Shown here piece after piece: positions 14,709 to 23,261 of a stretch of DNA of 33,277 nt. The translations under genes were made by a program, and so were the position numbers. Below the pieces are notes generated by a model. The model searched no databases. It saw only the letters and a list, made by a program, of their open reading frames with translations, and had not been told where the DNA came from. This DNA comes from Flavobacteriales bacterium (lineage in GTDB: Bacteria > Bacteroidota > Bacteroidia > Flavobacteriales_D > Sanyastnellaceae), in contig JADFAK010000115.1 of assembly GCA_015665315.1 (NCBI GenBank), positions 1 through 33,277 on the forward strand, in the 5' to 3' direction. Position 1 is the first letter of the stretch. Each line of letters starts with the position of its first letter.

Positions 14709-16934
14709 ATGAAGAGTATTCCGTCAAAATACATGTCGACGACCATTTTAGACTATGTAGTTAACATGGGTTCAATGAATGGCTTGGAGTTACATGTTTT
14801 GAAGACTCTAAGAATTACGAATAGTCTCGCCCTAATCACCTCAGCGTCCGCAGCAATAGTTGTAATTCTTATGGTGTTCTTGGATATACCTTATCTTGGA
14901 ATCTTCCAAATGGGAGCTGTAGCAGGAGTGATGTTTGTCCCAATTTTTCTGAATAAAATGAAAATGTATATTCCTGCAAGAATAGCACACATTGTCATTG
15001 CAAATATCATTGTCATAAGCTTATCCATTTTCTATGGCCTCGATTCAAATTTCCAATATCACTTTCTCGTTTTGGCCGGCTTGCCCTTGATCATGTTTTC
15101 TTCAGAAATCGGTAGATATAAGTGGGTGCTGTGCTGTTTGACTTTACCGGGATGGGCGCTAGTGCAAACAACAGGAATTCTATATGACCCAGTCCTGACG
15201 TTAAGTCCTACCGTGACTCTTATTCTCTCAATTGTCAACATTATCTTTCAATTGATCTTTATCGGATCCATGTTTTATCTCTTTAGCAATGAATCAGAAT
15301 CTCATGTTGCCAGTTTGACATTGAAACAAAAGCAACTTAAAGAAATGAATAGCGATTTGGATATTGCATTGGAGAAATCAAACGAGGCAGCAAAGTCCAA
15401 ATCAATGTTTCTTGCCAATATGAGCCATGAAATTCGGACTCCGCTAAACGGAATTATTGTTGCAAGCGAATTGCTCGGTGATACCGCTCTCTCAGAAGAT
15501 CAAAAGACCACTTTATCCGTTGTTCATGAGTCTGGACATAGCCTACTTCGGCTGATAAACGATATTCTTGATTTTAGTAAAATTGAAGCTCAGAAATTAG
15601 AATTTGACTATAGTGACTTCAATATTGTTGATTTTGTCGAGCGTCAGGTTGACCAATTTAAACTTAAGTGTGGTGAAAAAGGACTGGAGCTAATATCATA
15701 TCTCGATCCGGATATTCCTCAAATCCTTGTCGGTGACGAGCAGCGAATCGGTCAAATTTTAATGAATTTGATTGGCAATGCGGTGAAGTTTTGCAATGAA
15801 GGACAAGTATACATTAATGTGCACAAGCGCAGCTGCACAAGAGAGGGCTTCGCACGCATTGAATTCAATGTAGAGGACACTGGTATTGGAATTGCCTCGG
15901 AGAAAATCGATACCATTTTCGAGAGTTTTACTCAGGAAGATGGTTCAACAAGTAGAAACTATGGCGGTACTGGACTTGGTACTACAATTTCGAAAACGCT
16001 TGTTGAAATGATGGGAGGGCAAATTTCTGCTGAAAGTCCAAACAAGAATAATTCAATTAATAGTAACCCCGGCAGCGTTTTTAGCTTCTATCTAGAACTA
16101 AAATTAGGATCCGACAAAACGGCTATTTCTTCTGTTAAACGCTCTCTCATTGGCAAAAAATGCCTGCTTATTGATGATAATCAGACTAATCTATTTGTCC
16201 TCTCTAAGGTCTTAGAACAATGGGGAACTCACGTGACTTGTGTTGATAATGGATCAGACGGCATCGAGATGATGGCAGAATATGAACCAGATATTGTTCT
16301 ACTTGATTACCATATGCCGGTAATGGATGGTTTAGCGGTCGCAACTAAAATGTCGAACACCAAGTTTAACTTCCCTTATCAAATTATTATGCTGTCGTCC
16401 GACGGCTTTCTTAAGCTGGAAGAGAATAATCAATTCGGGATATTTAAATGCCTGGTGAAGCCTGTTAGACAAGAAGAACTGCATAGAACCATTGAAATGG
16501 CTTTGGGGCTGAGAGAGAGTCAGGAGGTCCTAACTGCACCAAAGGATCAAAGAATTCCAGGAATGGAAGGAAAGACTATTTTGGTTGCTGAAGATAATGT
16601 TATGAACCAATTTATAGCCCAACAACTTTTCTCAAGTTTTGGATTAGAAATTGACATTGCGAATAACGGACTAGAGGTCTTGGATAAAGTTGCGGATTCA
16701 TCTTTCGACCTGATTTTCATGGACTACATGATGCCAGAATTAGATGGTCTTGAGGCAACACGTCGACTTAGGGCCCTTGGATGCACAATCCCAATTATTG
16801 CTATGACAGCAAATGCGATGAAAGGCGATCGTGAAATCTGTATGGAATCTGGTATGGATGACTACCTCAGTAAACCTATTGATAAGGCAGAACTCCGAAG
16901 TCTAATAATCAAATGGGGTCAACATCGAAACTAA
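14709..16934 (+). CDS. Hybrid sensor histidine kinase with two receiver domains
   Basis: The protein has 741 residues. Six hydrophobic segments (about residues 35-195) form a membrane sensor without a large periplasmic loop. A coiled coil (about 205-225) leads to a HisKA domain with the phospho-accepting His240 in MSHEIRTPLNG. The ATPase domain shows the N box GNAVKFC, the G1 box EDTGIGI and a second glycine motif GGTGLGTTIS. Two receivers follow: the first with Asp533 in LLDYHMPVMDG and a KPV lysine, the second with Asp672 in FMDYMMPELDG, MTANA and SKPID. All catalytic residues are present. There is no phosphotransfer (Hpt) domain and no DNA-binding output domain, so separate partners elsewhere in the genome are expected. 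The signal is unknown. Confidence 0.93.
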   Translation: MKSIPSKYMSTTILDYVVNMGSMNGLELHVLKTLRITNSLALITSASAAIVVILMVFLDIPYLGIFQMGAVAGVMFVPIFLNKMKMYIPARIAHIVIANIIVISLSIFYGLDSNFQYHFLVLAGLPLIMFSSEIGRYKWVLCCLTLPGWALVQTTGILYDPVLTLSPTVTLILSIVNIIFQLIFIGSMFYLFSNESESHVASLTLKQKQLKEMNSDLDIALEKSNEAAKSKSMFLANMSHEIRTPLNGIIVASELLGDTALSEDQKTTLSVVHESGHSLLRLINDILDFSKIEAQKLEFDYSDFNIVDFVERQVDQFKLKCGEKGLELISYLDPDIPQILVGDEQRIGQILMNLIGNAVKFCNEGQVYINVHKRSCTREGFARIEFNVEDTGIGIASEKIDTIFESFTQEDGSTSRNYGGTGLGTTISKTLVEMMGGQISAESPNKNNSINSNPGSVFSFYLELKLGSDKTAISSVKRSLIGKKCLLIDDNQTNLFVLSKVLEQWGTHVTCVDNGSDGIEMMAEYEPDIVLLDYHMPVMDGLAVATKMSNTKFNFPYQIIMLSSDGFLKLEENNQFGIFKCLVKPVRQEELHRTIEMALGLRESQEVLTAPKDQRIPGMEGKTILVAEDNVMNQFIAQQLFSSFGLEIDIANNGLEVLDKVADSSFDLIFMDYMMPELDGLEATRRLRALGCTIPIIAMTANAMKGDREICMESGMDDYLSKPIDKAELRSLIIKWGQHRN

Positions 16935-17166
16935 ATCGGATGTTTAGATGTGTATTACATTTCACTTCAATTGGTGTTGCCATGAATCGCTGTTGTTAGT
17001 TCCAAAACCGACTGGTATTTTGAACCCCCAAAGCGCTAGAAATCGAGCGTCCTTTAAATTCAAATAGTCAACGACTTAGTGAAGAAACCAATTTCTAGAA
17101 TCCACAACTACGAAAGGTTAGCGAGATTGAATATAAGTGGGCATGCTGAAAAGTATCAAAAATTAC
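16935..17166. other. Gene-free region between the kinase and SxtJ-like genes
   Basis: These 232 bases lie between convergent genes. I see no open frame with coding character, no strong terminator hairpin and no repeat. The two transcripts probably end here, but by what means is not visible. Confidence 0.5.
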
Positions 17167-17535
17167 TCACCAAGGATTATCAAATGATTCTGGAACGAAC
17201 TGCTTGTCTACATCTTTGAACAGACTTTGTTTGCTGTTCTTCAAATCCATAGGGTCTTTTTTTGAAAAAAGCTTTGATAGCATCGAAATAGGAAACAGGA
17301 AGACATAAAAAATGATCGTCAGCAAAATGTTGGGCACGATCAAGCTCAATATGTAGGACAGCTTCATCCACAAATAGTCCACCACTTTTGCTATTCGAGA
17401 CGAGAGCAATCCAAGTATTCCAACAATCAGTGAGGTGTACAACAGCCACTGATATTCGGTAAAGACATAGATGACTAGAAAACCAACGGTAATCGTTAGC
17501 ACTGTTTTAATAGGATCCGTTTTGATCGATTTCAT
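17167..17535 (-). CDS. SxtJ-like membrane protein
   Basis: The protein has 122 residues from the ATG at 17535. A longer frame extending upstream runs into the neighbouring gene and is not credible. There are two adjacent hydrophobic segments (about residues 13-48), then YLWMKLSYILSLIVPNILLTIIFY and a further helix, and a polar tail rich in Lys and Asp. Tails of this family often end in FDNPW-like residues, as here. The pattern matches SxtJ, a small membrane protein named from the saxitoxin cluster and regularly found beside O-carbamoyltransferases. Its role is unknown; I infer a membrane partner of the carbamoyltransferase. It follows the DUF5989 gene by five bases. Confidence 0.8.
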   Translation of the reverse strand: MKSIKTDPIKTVLTITVGFLVIYVFTEYQWLLYTSLIVGILGLLSSRIAKVVDYLWMKLSYILSLIVPNILLTIIFYVFLFPISMLSKLFSKKDPMDLKNSKQSLFKDVDKQFVPESFDNPW

Positions 17536-17540
17536 AGCCC

Positions 17541-17690
17541 TTAAAATAATGTGTAAATGAAAGGAGCCAATGCGCCCGTACCTCCAAACACAAGCAGTAC
17601 ACCTATCAAAACTAGAATCAATATAATCGGAGCAAGCCAATAGGCCTTTCGCTTTCGAATGAAATTCCACAAGTCTTTTAACGCCTCCAT
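17541..17690 (-). CDS. DUF5989 / SxtK-like single-helix protein (49 residues)
   Basis: The ATG at 17690 directly follows the stop of the SGNH gene, with no spacer. The protein begins MEALKDLWNFIRKRKAYWL, then one hydrophobic helix PIILILVLIGVLLVF, then GGTGALAPFIYTLF. This is the typical form of DUF5989 proteins, which include SxtK of the saxitoxin cluster and sit next to carbamoyltransferases. The basic amphipathic start and single helix suggest a small inner-membrane subunit. It is easily missed by gene callers because of its length, but the family match, operon position and exact spacing make it convincing. Confidence 0.85.
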   Translation of the reverse strand: MEALKDLWNFIRKRKAYWLAPIILILVLIGVLLVFGGTGALAPFIYTLF

Positions 17691-18890
17691 TTAGTTGTTT
17701 TTTAAAGTAACTCTATTCAACAATTCTCTTGCAACCATTTGGTTGGTATTGGAACTAGGGTGGGGATCACCGCCTAGTGTGTGCTCAGGACCATAATCGA
17801 GAAAATCGTTTAAGTCCAAATAATCAATCCCCTTCGCTTCTAAAATGGACTGAAATTGGTTCAGTTGTTCTGCCGTATATTCAGCATAAGTGGGGTAAAA
17901 CACAACATAAAAGTCATCATTTCCAAATTGCTCCATGTATTCATTTTTCGACTGCAGAACCATTTCAGCAACCAAGTTGTAGTGCTCCTTGTTCAACGCC
18001 AGTGGAAAATTGATGCCGAATTTTTTAATGATATTAGTTTGATAAATCGCTTCGTATGTTTCAGATACGAGGTATCGACCATTTTTAAAGGCTTTCTTTC
18101 GAACCAACTCGCCATCATCCAATGTGTAATAAGGTGCATTGCTTGCCCAACCACAATAATGCTCCATGGTTCCAATAGATCTGAAAATGTGATCCCAAAA
18201 GAAAATATAAAAAGCTTTGCCATTCTCCTCTCGGACAATTTTTGACAAATCCTGGTACTCCAGACGTGCAAGCATGTGGTTGGTTCCATACCCCGAAAAA
18301 GCCAGATTATATGAGTTGTACTCATCTGAATTTTCTTGAAAATGGTAGGGTAGGGTTTCATTGTCTTCTAGTCCTTCTCCGAATGCGATAGAACAGCCAA
18401 AGAATAAGGCAAATTGATCATGCTCTGGCTTGTGGTCTGGGTTCACTCGCAGACAGTTACTATCGATTGAAGCTCTTACATCGTAGACTGTATCGTTGTC
18501 TTTGACCAGCACATGATGATAAATACTGTCGGCATATGGCACCGTACCTAGGTGATTTGAGATGTGTTCGTCTGGCAGATTAGAAAGGCTAAAATCTTTG
18601 TTGTTGGCCGAAGGCATACCTAACATGAAAAAGCATATAAGCTCAGTAATGAGCAGTAACAAGAAGAATAGAACGACATTTCCCAAAACTACTTTCTTCC
18701 CTTTCATTAGAAGTAAGAAAAATGGCATGGATATCAGCAATAGAGAGATATATCGAAGCAATCTGAGCGTTCCAGACATGACGTAGTCTGTGTTCAACAG
18801 ACTGACCAATAAGAGCAGTAAGAAACCGAGCAGCATCACGATAAGCGAAACTCTATTGGATTTCAAGAAATGTCTAGAGACGAATGGCAT
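17691..18890 (-). CDS. Membrane-anchored SGNH/GDSL-like hydrolase domain protein
   Basis: The protein has 399 residues. Three hydrophobic segments lie at about residues 15-32, 43-62 and 67-92, then a soluble domain of some 300 residues. The soluble part holds FFGCSIAFGEG with candidate nucleophile Ser167, an AFSGYGTN stretch (a block II-III-like Gly/Asn region), and near the end GGDPHPS with Asp375 and His377 in the DxxH-like spacing of SGNH esterases. Such domains add or remove acyl groups on glycans and other surface polymers. It starts 14 bases after the carbamoyltransferase stop and abuts the DUF5989 gene, so it is part of the same operon. The substrate is not known. Confidence 0.8.
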   Translation of the reverse strand: MPFVSRHFLKSNRVSLIVMLLGFLLLLLVSLLNTDYVMSGTLRLLRYISLLLISMPFFLLLMKGKKVVLGNVVLFFLLLLITELICFFMLGMPSANNKDFSLSNLPDEHISNHLGTVPYADSIYHHVLVKDNDTVYDVRASIDSNCLRVNPDHKPEHDQFALFFGCSIAFGEGLEDNETLPYHFQENSDEYNSYNLAFSGYGTNHMLARLEYQDLSKIVREENGKAFYIFFWDHIFRSIGTMEHYCGWASNAPYYTLDDGELVRKKAFKNGRYLVSETYEAIYQTNIIKKFGINFPLALNKEHYNLVAEMVLQSKNEYMEQFGNDDFYVVFYPTYAEYTAEQLNQFQSILEAKGIDYLDLNDFLDYGPEHTLGGDPHPSSNTNQMVARELLNRVTLKNN

Positions 18891-18904
18891 GTCAGCGTTT
18901 GGTT

Positions 18905-20770
18905 TTAATCCATTTTAAATTTAACAAGCCATTTATCCTTATTCTCCCAGTCAGGCTGCTCCGTTTTTGAGTACACAAAATCATCAATTACCAAATAGTC
19001 CATATCCGTGCTCATGAAACACCGGTACGCATCATGTGGGGTGCACACGATAGGTTCTCCTCGAACATTGAAGCTCGTATTGATAACTAAACCGTAGTTC
19101 GTTTTTTCCTTAAACGTATTGATCAACTCCCAATATCTAGGGTTGGTTTCTCTGTGCACGGTTTGGACTCTGGCCGAAAAGTCTAAGTGCGTAATGGACT
19201 GAATATCACTTCGAGTGGTATACAACCTCTCCCACATAGACAAGTCGTAATAATTATCAGGCAATTTCACCTTCCGCTTTTCCGCAATAGGAGATACAGT
19301 GAGCATGTATGGCGAGGGCTGATCTAGCTCAAAATAATCACTAGCATCCTCAGCCAATACTGAAGGCGCAAAAGGCCTAAAACCTTCTCGGTATTTGATT
19401 TTAAGGTTGATCTTCTTTTGCATCTCAAGGTTTCGGGCATCCGCAATGATACTTCGATTTCCAAGGGCCCTTGGGCCAAACTCCATTCTGCCCTGAAACC
19501 AACCAATGATAAGACCCTCTTCCAGGCGGTTGGCCACTTCTTTGGTTAGTTGGGTGTAGTCCTCGTATTTCGTGCAGACAGCCTTGACCTTTCTATTCAT
19601 TAATTCAATCTCCTTTCCGGAGTAGGACGGACCGAGGTAAGAGCCTTTCATGTTGTCGTTGGGCGATTGAACTTTTCGTTCTGCACCATAGTAGATATAG
19701 TTGGCCGCCAAAGCCGCACCCAAGGCACCTCCTGCATCGCCAGCGGCCGGTTGGATATACACATTCTTGAAAATGTTTTCTCGAATGAGCTTTCCATTCG
19801 CCACACAATTCAAGGCAACTCCACCAGCCATACACAGATTGTCTGATCCAGTAATTCGTTTAGCCTCACGCGCCATCTTTAGAACGACTTCTTCAGTTAC
19901 GATTTGGATGGCCAAAGCCAAATTACAATGGTATTGCTCTATATCCGCTTCGGCCTCTCTCCTTTCAAACCCGAGTAATTCCGCCCATTTTTTATTGTTG
20001 GTCATTTTCAAACCAGTAGCGTAAGTGAAGTAGGATTGATTGAGCCAAATGGAACCATCTTCTTTTATATCGACAATGTTGCCCTTGATCAACTCGACAA
20101 ATCTGAAAGTTTCCTCTGATTCCGGATTGCCATATGGAGCAAGCCCCATGAGTTTGTATTCGCCCGAATTGACCGTGAAACCCAGGTAGTAAGTGAAAGA
20201 AGTGTAGAGTAAACCGATCGAGTGCGGAAACTCCAATTCTTTGAGAACTTTAATCTTATTTCCTTCGCCCAGACCAATTGTGGCCGTGCACCATTCTCCA
20301 ACACCGTCTACCGTTAGAATGGCCGCTGTATCATGGGGAGATGGGAAAAAAGAGCTTGCCGCATGCGATAAATGATGTTCAGGAAATAATAGTTTGACCT
20401 GTTTCTTGTCATATTCGCCAACTTCCTTTAAGCCGTCGTAGATTAATTTTTTAAGGAACATCTTTTCCTTAACCCAAACAGGTATCGCCTTTAAGAAGGA
20501 GAGTAATCCTTTTGGCGAAAATGAATAATACGTTTGTAGAAGCCGCTCAAATTTCAACAGAGGCTTGTCGTAGAAAACAATTGCATCCAATTCATCGATT
20601 TCCAAGCCAGCCTCTTCCAAGCAATATTTGATGGCGTTTGTTGGAAAATCAGGGGTATGCTTATCCCTTGTGAACCTTTCCTCTTGTGCAGCTGCAACAA
20701 TGTCATCACCAATAGTAAGAGCCGCGGCCGAATCATGGTAAAAAGCCGATATTCCTAAAATTTTCTTCAT
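18905..20770 (-). CDS. O-carbamoyltransferase (NodU/TobZ/SxtI family)
   Basis: The protein has 621 residues from the ATG at 20770 (MKKILGISAFYHDSAAAL); an upstream TTG extension is unlikely. The N-terminal Kae1-like domain has HHLSHAASSFFPSP with the metal-binding His132 and His136, plus LTVDGVGEW and a GEYKLMGLAPYG stretch. The C-terminal domain holds FGPRALGNRSI and NTSFNVRGEPIV. These enzymes make carbamoyl-adenylate from carbamoyl phosphate and ATP, then pass the carbamoyl group to a hydroxyl of a sugar, antibiotic or toxin. Here it opens a four-gene operon with an SGNH protein and SxtK/SxtJ-like membrane proteins. No other biosynthetic genes lie nearby, so the acceptor is likely a common surface glycan. 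Confidence 0.92.
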   Translation of the reverse strand: MKKILGISAFYHDSAAALTIGDDIVAAAQEERFTRDKHTPDFPTNAIKYCLEEAGLEIDELDAIVFYDKPLLKFERLLQTYYSFSPKGLLSFLKAIPVWVKEKMFLKKLIYDGLKEVGEYDKKQVKLLFPEHHLSHAASSFFPSPHDTAAILTVDGVGEWCTATIGLGEGNKIKVLKELEFPHSIGLLYTSFTYYLGFTVNSGEYKLMGLAPYGNPESEETFRFVELIKGNIVDIKEDGSIWLNQSYFTYATGLKMTNNKKWAELLGFERREAEADIEQYHCNLALAIQIVTEEVVLKMAREAKRITGSDNLCMAGGVALNCVANGKLIRENIFKNVYIQPAAGDAGGALGAALAANYIYYGAERKVQSPNDNMKGSYLGPSYSGKEIELMNRKVKAVCTKYEDYTQLTKEVANRLEEGLIIGWFQGRMEFGPRALGNRSIIADARNLEMQKKINLKIKYREGFRPFAPSVLAEDASDYFELDQPSPYMLTVSPIAEKRKVKLPDNYYDLSMWERLYTTRSDIQSITHLDFSARVQTVHRETNPRYWELINTFKEKTNYGLVINTSFNVRGEPIVCTPHDAYRCFMSTDMDYLVIDDFVYSKTEQPDWENKDKWLVKFKMD

Positions 20771-20863
20771 GTAATTTCCATTGCGACTTAAAATTGATTG
20801 CAAGGGGTAGTATTGCAAAAATCCTATAAGGTTTGTGGTTTTAAAGTTGAAAAACCCAAGCTG

Positions 20864-20871
20864 CAAATGTA
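20864..20871 (-). promoter_or_regulatory. Candidate -7 box (TACATTTG) for the carbamoyltransferase operon
   Basis: This is an exact TAnnTTTG match on the leftward strand, about 93 bases before the carbamoyltransferase start. It lies between that gene and the bestrophin gene upstream. No good TTG -33 element is visible. Confidence 0.35.
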
Positions 20872-20931
20872 AATTATTCTGGACTATCTGGGCTCTGAAG
20901 TAGTACTTAAACCATCTCAGTCAAATCCGCT

Positions 20932-22038
20932 TTACATCTGAATGTCAAACTGTGTTTCAATAGGACCAGGAATTTCAGAGGGATCATCTCCAATCATTTC
21001 ACGGATGTCTATCTCTATCCCCCTAGACATAGTGGTTATCGGAACATCATTGCTGTTTCCTTCAAATGGATTCTCCGTGTTCTCACCAATGCGTTCCATG
21101 GTGTGAAAGATCCAGGAAATAATCACGGTAAAAGGCACCGTAAACCAAATGAAATAATGCCCGACAAACTCGACTACGGCGTGAATTGGACTTGAATGAA
21201 TTTTCATATGGGCATGAATGGAGTCGACCACTTCAAAACCAATTTGCTCAAATTCATGCATCATGGCCAAAGGCAACAGAAGAATGAAAATCCACACGAA
21301 AAAGTAGTTGAGTGTGGCAAACTGACGAGGGTAGGGGAAGTTTTTAATACGTTCGACTTTGCCTTGCAAGGTGAAGAACTCTGTCATCATAGCCTGCATT
21401 TCCATGTGACGAAAATCTTCTATTAAGCCGGCGTCTTTGAGCTTTTTCAGCTGACGAGATTGTAGATTTAGACAAGCACCCTGTTTGTTCTTTTTACTTA
21501 GAATTTCTTCTAACTCAGCATCTGAAACGTAGCCTTTAAGTTCCTCTTCGAGTGAATATTTGAATTCGCGGATCTCCAATTGGGACATGTATTCTTGATC
21601 CGCCTTGTCCATTTTACTCACCTCCCATGGTTTGTGCTGTCTTAGGGCATGGCGCAGACTAGTCATCCAAGCGACATGGCGCATCACCATCTCTTTCCGA
21701 ATAGCAAAAAGTTCGCTATCAGATAAAGGCGTTTCGGCATGATCATTGGCAACAAAATCATTCAACATCAGGGCAAAAGACCTAGAACCATTGACAATAC
21801 CACCATAAACTTTCCGTGCTTCCCACAATCGATCGTACGAAGCATTGTTTTTGAAACTCACGATAAATGCGACGGCAGTACCCACAACACCAATAGGCAA
21901 CCATGGAAGGTGCAGCCAGTAAAGACCTAACCCTTTGAATAGAAAGACGGGAATGGCTCCTATTAAAATAAATTTATAGGTTTCCCTTCGGGTCCATTTC
22001 ATCATTCCCTTAAAAGGGAACTTCCTTTGTACATACAT
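20932..22038 (-). CDS. Bestrophin-family membrane protein (putative anion channel)
   Basis: The protein has 368 residues. The N-terminus MYVQRKFPFKGMMKWTRRE is followed by two membrane segments and FKNNASYDRLWEARKVYGGIVNGSR, the most conserved stretch of bacterial bestrophins (YneE/RFP-TM family). Two further membrane segments lie near residues 230-250 and 280-305, then HTMERIGENTENPFEG, also characteristic. Family members form pentameric chloride or other anion channels in the inner membrane; some bacterial homologues prefer cations. The gene has its own upstream promoter candidate and is separated from its neighbours by more than 150 bases on both sides, so it is probably a single-gene unit. 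Confidence 0.88.
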   Translation of the reverse strand: MYVQRKFPFKGMMKWTRRETYKFILIGAIPVFLFKGLGLYWLHLPWLPIGVVGTAVAFIVSFKNNASYDRLWEARKVYGGIVNGSRSFALMLNDFVANDHAETPLSDSELFAIRKEMVMRHVAWMTSLRHALRQHKPWEVSKMDKADQEYMSQLEIREFKYSLEEELKGYVSDAELEEILSKKNKQGACLNLQSRQLKKLKDAGLIEDFRHMEMQAMMTEFFTLQGKVERIKNFPYPRQFATLNYFFVWIFILLLPLAMMHEFEQIGFEVVDSIHAHMKIHSSPIHAVVEFVGHYFIWFTVPFTVIISWIFHTMERIGENTENPFEGNSNDVPITTMSRGIEIDIREMIGDDPSEIPGPIETQFDIQM

Positions 22039-22063
22039 GGAGTGTGGTTTGTGGTTATTGCCA

Positions 22064-22071
22064 CAAAGCTA
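22064..22071 (-). promoter_or_regulatory. Candidate -7 box (TAGCTTTG) for the bestrophin gene
   Basis: This is an exact TAnnTTTG match on the leftward strand, 25 bases before the bestrophin ATG. The rest of the gap (22072-22204) holds a 10-base palindrome GGCAATTGCC at 22122-22131 and nothing else I can name. Confidence 0.4.
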
Positions 22072-22204
22072 ACATGATTTTCTTAGTCTGGTTCTCATAG
22101 ACGGTAAACAGAAAAACAGTCGGCAATTGCCAGAATTATCCTCCTTTCCATTTCCCCGAAAAATTCAATATGGCAAACCCAAACAAGCATTTGCCGAATG
22201 GCAC

Positions 22205-22239
22205 AAAAATGAAAAACCCGCAACTATCGCCGCAGGTTT
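22205..22239 (-). terminator. Intrinsic terminator after the transketolase operon
   Basis: In the leftward transcript, AAACCUGC (22239-22232) pairs with GCGGGUUU (22221-22214) through eight pairs including one U-G wobble, over a 10-base loop. A U-rich run follows. It lies about 30 bases beyond the stop of the transketolase C-terminal subunit. Confidence 0.65.
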
Positions 22240-22269
22240 CCCAATTACACTAAGTCTTATTTTCGGTCT

Positions 22270-23232
22270 TTACGCCATCACTTTTCTTCCAACAGCAATC
22301 TCCGCTTTCTCAACGATATTCTTGGTCGACAAGCCATATTTCTCCATCAATTGATCCGGTGTTCCACTTTCGCCGAATGAGTCTTGAACGGCTACGAATT
22401 CAATTGGAGTGGGGGCGTGTTGAGACAAACAAGCAGCCACAGATCCTCCTAGTCCGCCAAGCAACTGATGCTCTTCCGCTACTACGACTGCGCCCGTCTT
22501 CTTGGCCGAACGGACGATTGCTTCCTCGTCCAATGGCTTGATCGTATGTATGTTGATGATTTCAGCCGAAATTCCCTTTTCTGCCAATGCATGTCCTGCT
22601 TCGATAGCCTTCCAGACAAGGTGTCCAGAAGCAATTATCGTTACGTCCGTGCCTTCGTTCAACATTTGGGCTTTTCCGATGACAAAGGGCTCTGTTGCCG
22701 AAGTGAAATTTGGAACTTTTGGCCGACCGAACCTTAAGTAAACCGGACCTTCATATTCTGCAATGGCGATTGTAGCGGCTTTCGTTTGGTTGAAGTCGCA
22801 TGGGTTGATGACTACCATGTTTGGCAACATCTTCATCATTCCAACATCCTCGAGAATTTGATGCGTTGCACCGTCTTCACCCAAAGTCAATCCCGCGTGT
22901 GAAGCACAGATCTTTACGTTTTTGTGCGAATAGGCGATGGACTGACGAATTTGATCATAAACACGTCCGGTTGAGAAATTGGCAAATGTCCCAGTAAAGG
23001 GAATCTTTCCGCCAATAGTAAGTCCGGCAGCCATACCCATCATATTGGCTTCGGCAATGCCTACTTGAAAGAAGCGTTCAGGAAAAGCGTCCTGGAATGC
23101 ATTCATTTTCAACGATCCCGTGAGATCGGCGCAAAGGGCTACGACGTTTGGGTTTTTCTTTCCCGCTTCTAGCAATCCTTCTCCGAATCCGGATCTGGTG
23201 TCTTTGGTGTTCTGGACTTCAAATGTTCGCAT
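22270..23232 (-). CDS. Transketolase, C-terminal subunit
   Basis: The protein has 320 residues and covers the pyrimidine-binding and C-terminal domains of transketolase. ALCADLTGS, the [18 protein letters not shown] motif with the catalytic glutamate that activates thiamine diphosphate, and [14 protein letters not shown] are all visible. The C-terminal domain carries [11 protein letters not shown] and [12 protein letters not shown]. With the N-terminal subunit encoded 1.4 kb upstream it should form a complete enzyme that moves two-carbon units in the pentose phosphate pathway. A split transketolase is common in several phyla. The gene starts 29 bases after the vWA gene and is followed by a terminator, so it closes the operon. 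Confidence 0.92.
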   Translation of the reverse strand: MRTFEVQNTKDTRSGFGEGLLEAGKKNPNVVALCADLTGSLKMNAFQDAFPERFFQVGIAEANMMGMAAGLTIGGKIPFTGTFANFSTGRVYDQIRQSIAYSHKNVKICASHAGLTLGEDGATHQILEDVGMMKMLPNMVVINPCDFNQTKAATIAIAEYEGPVYLRFGRPKVPNFTSATEPFVIGKAQMLNEGTDVTIIASGHLVWKAIEAGHALAEKGISAEIINIHTIKPLDEEAIVRSAKKTGAVVVAEEHQLLGGLGGSVAACLSQHAPTPIEFVAVQDSFGESGTPDQLMEKYGLSTKNIVEKAEIAVGRKVMA

Positions 23233-23261
23233 GGATCGTGTTATTCAAGGTTTGTTATTGT

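Noticed and set aside
17167-17670. A longer 167-residue version of the SxtJ-like protein
   Set aside because: The extra N-terminus overlaps the DUF5989 gene in another frame and is rich in Cys and Trp. The ATG at 17535 gives the expected family start.
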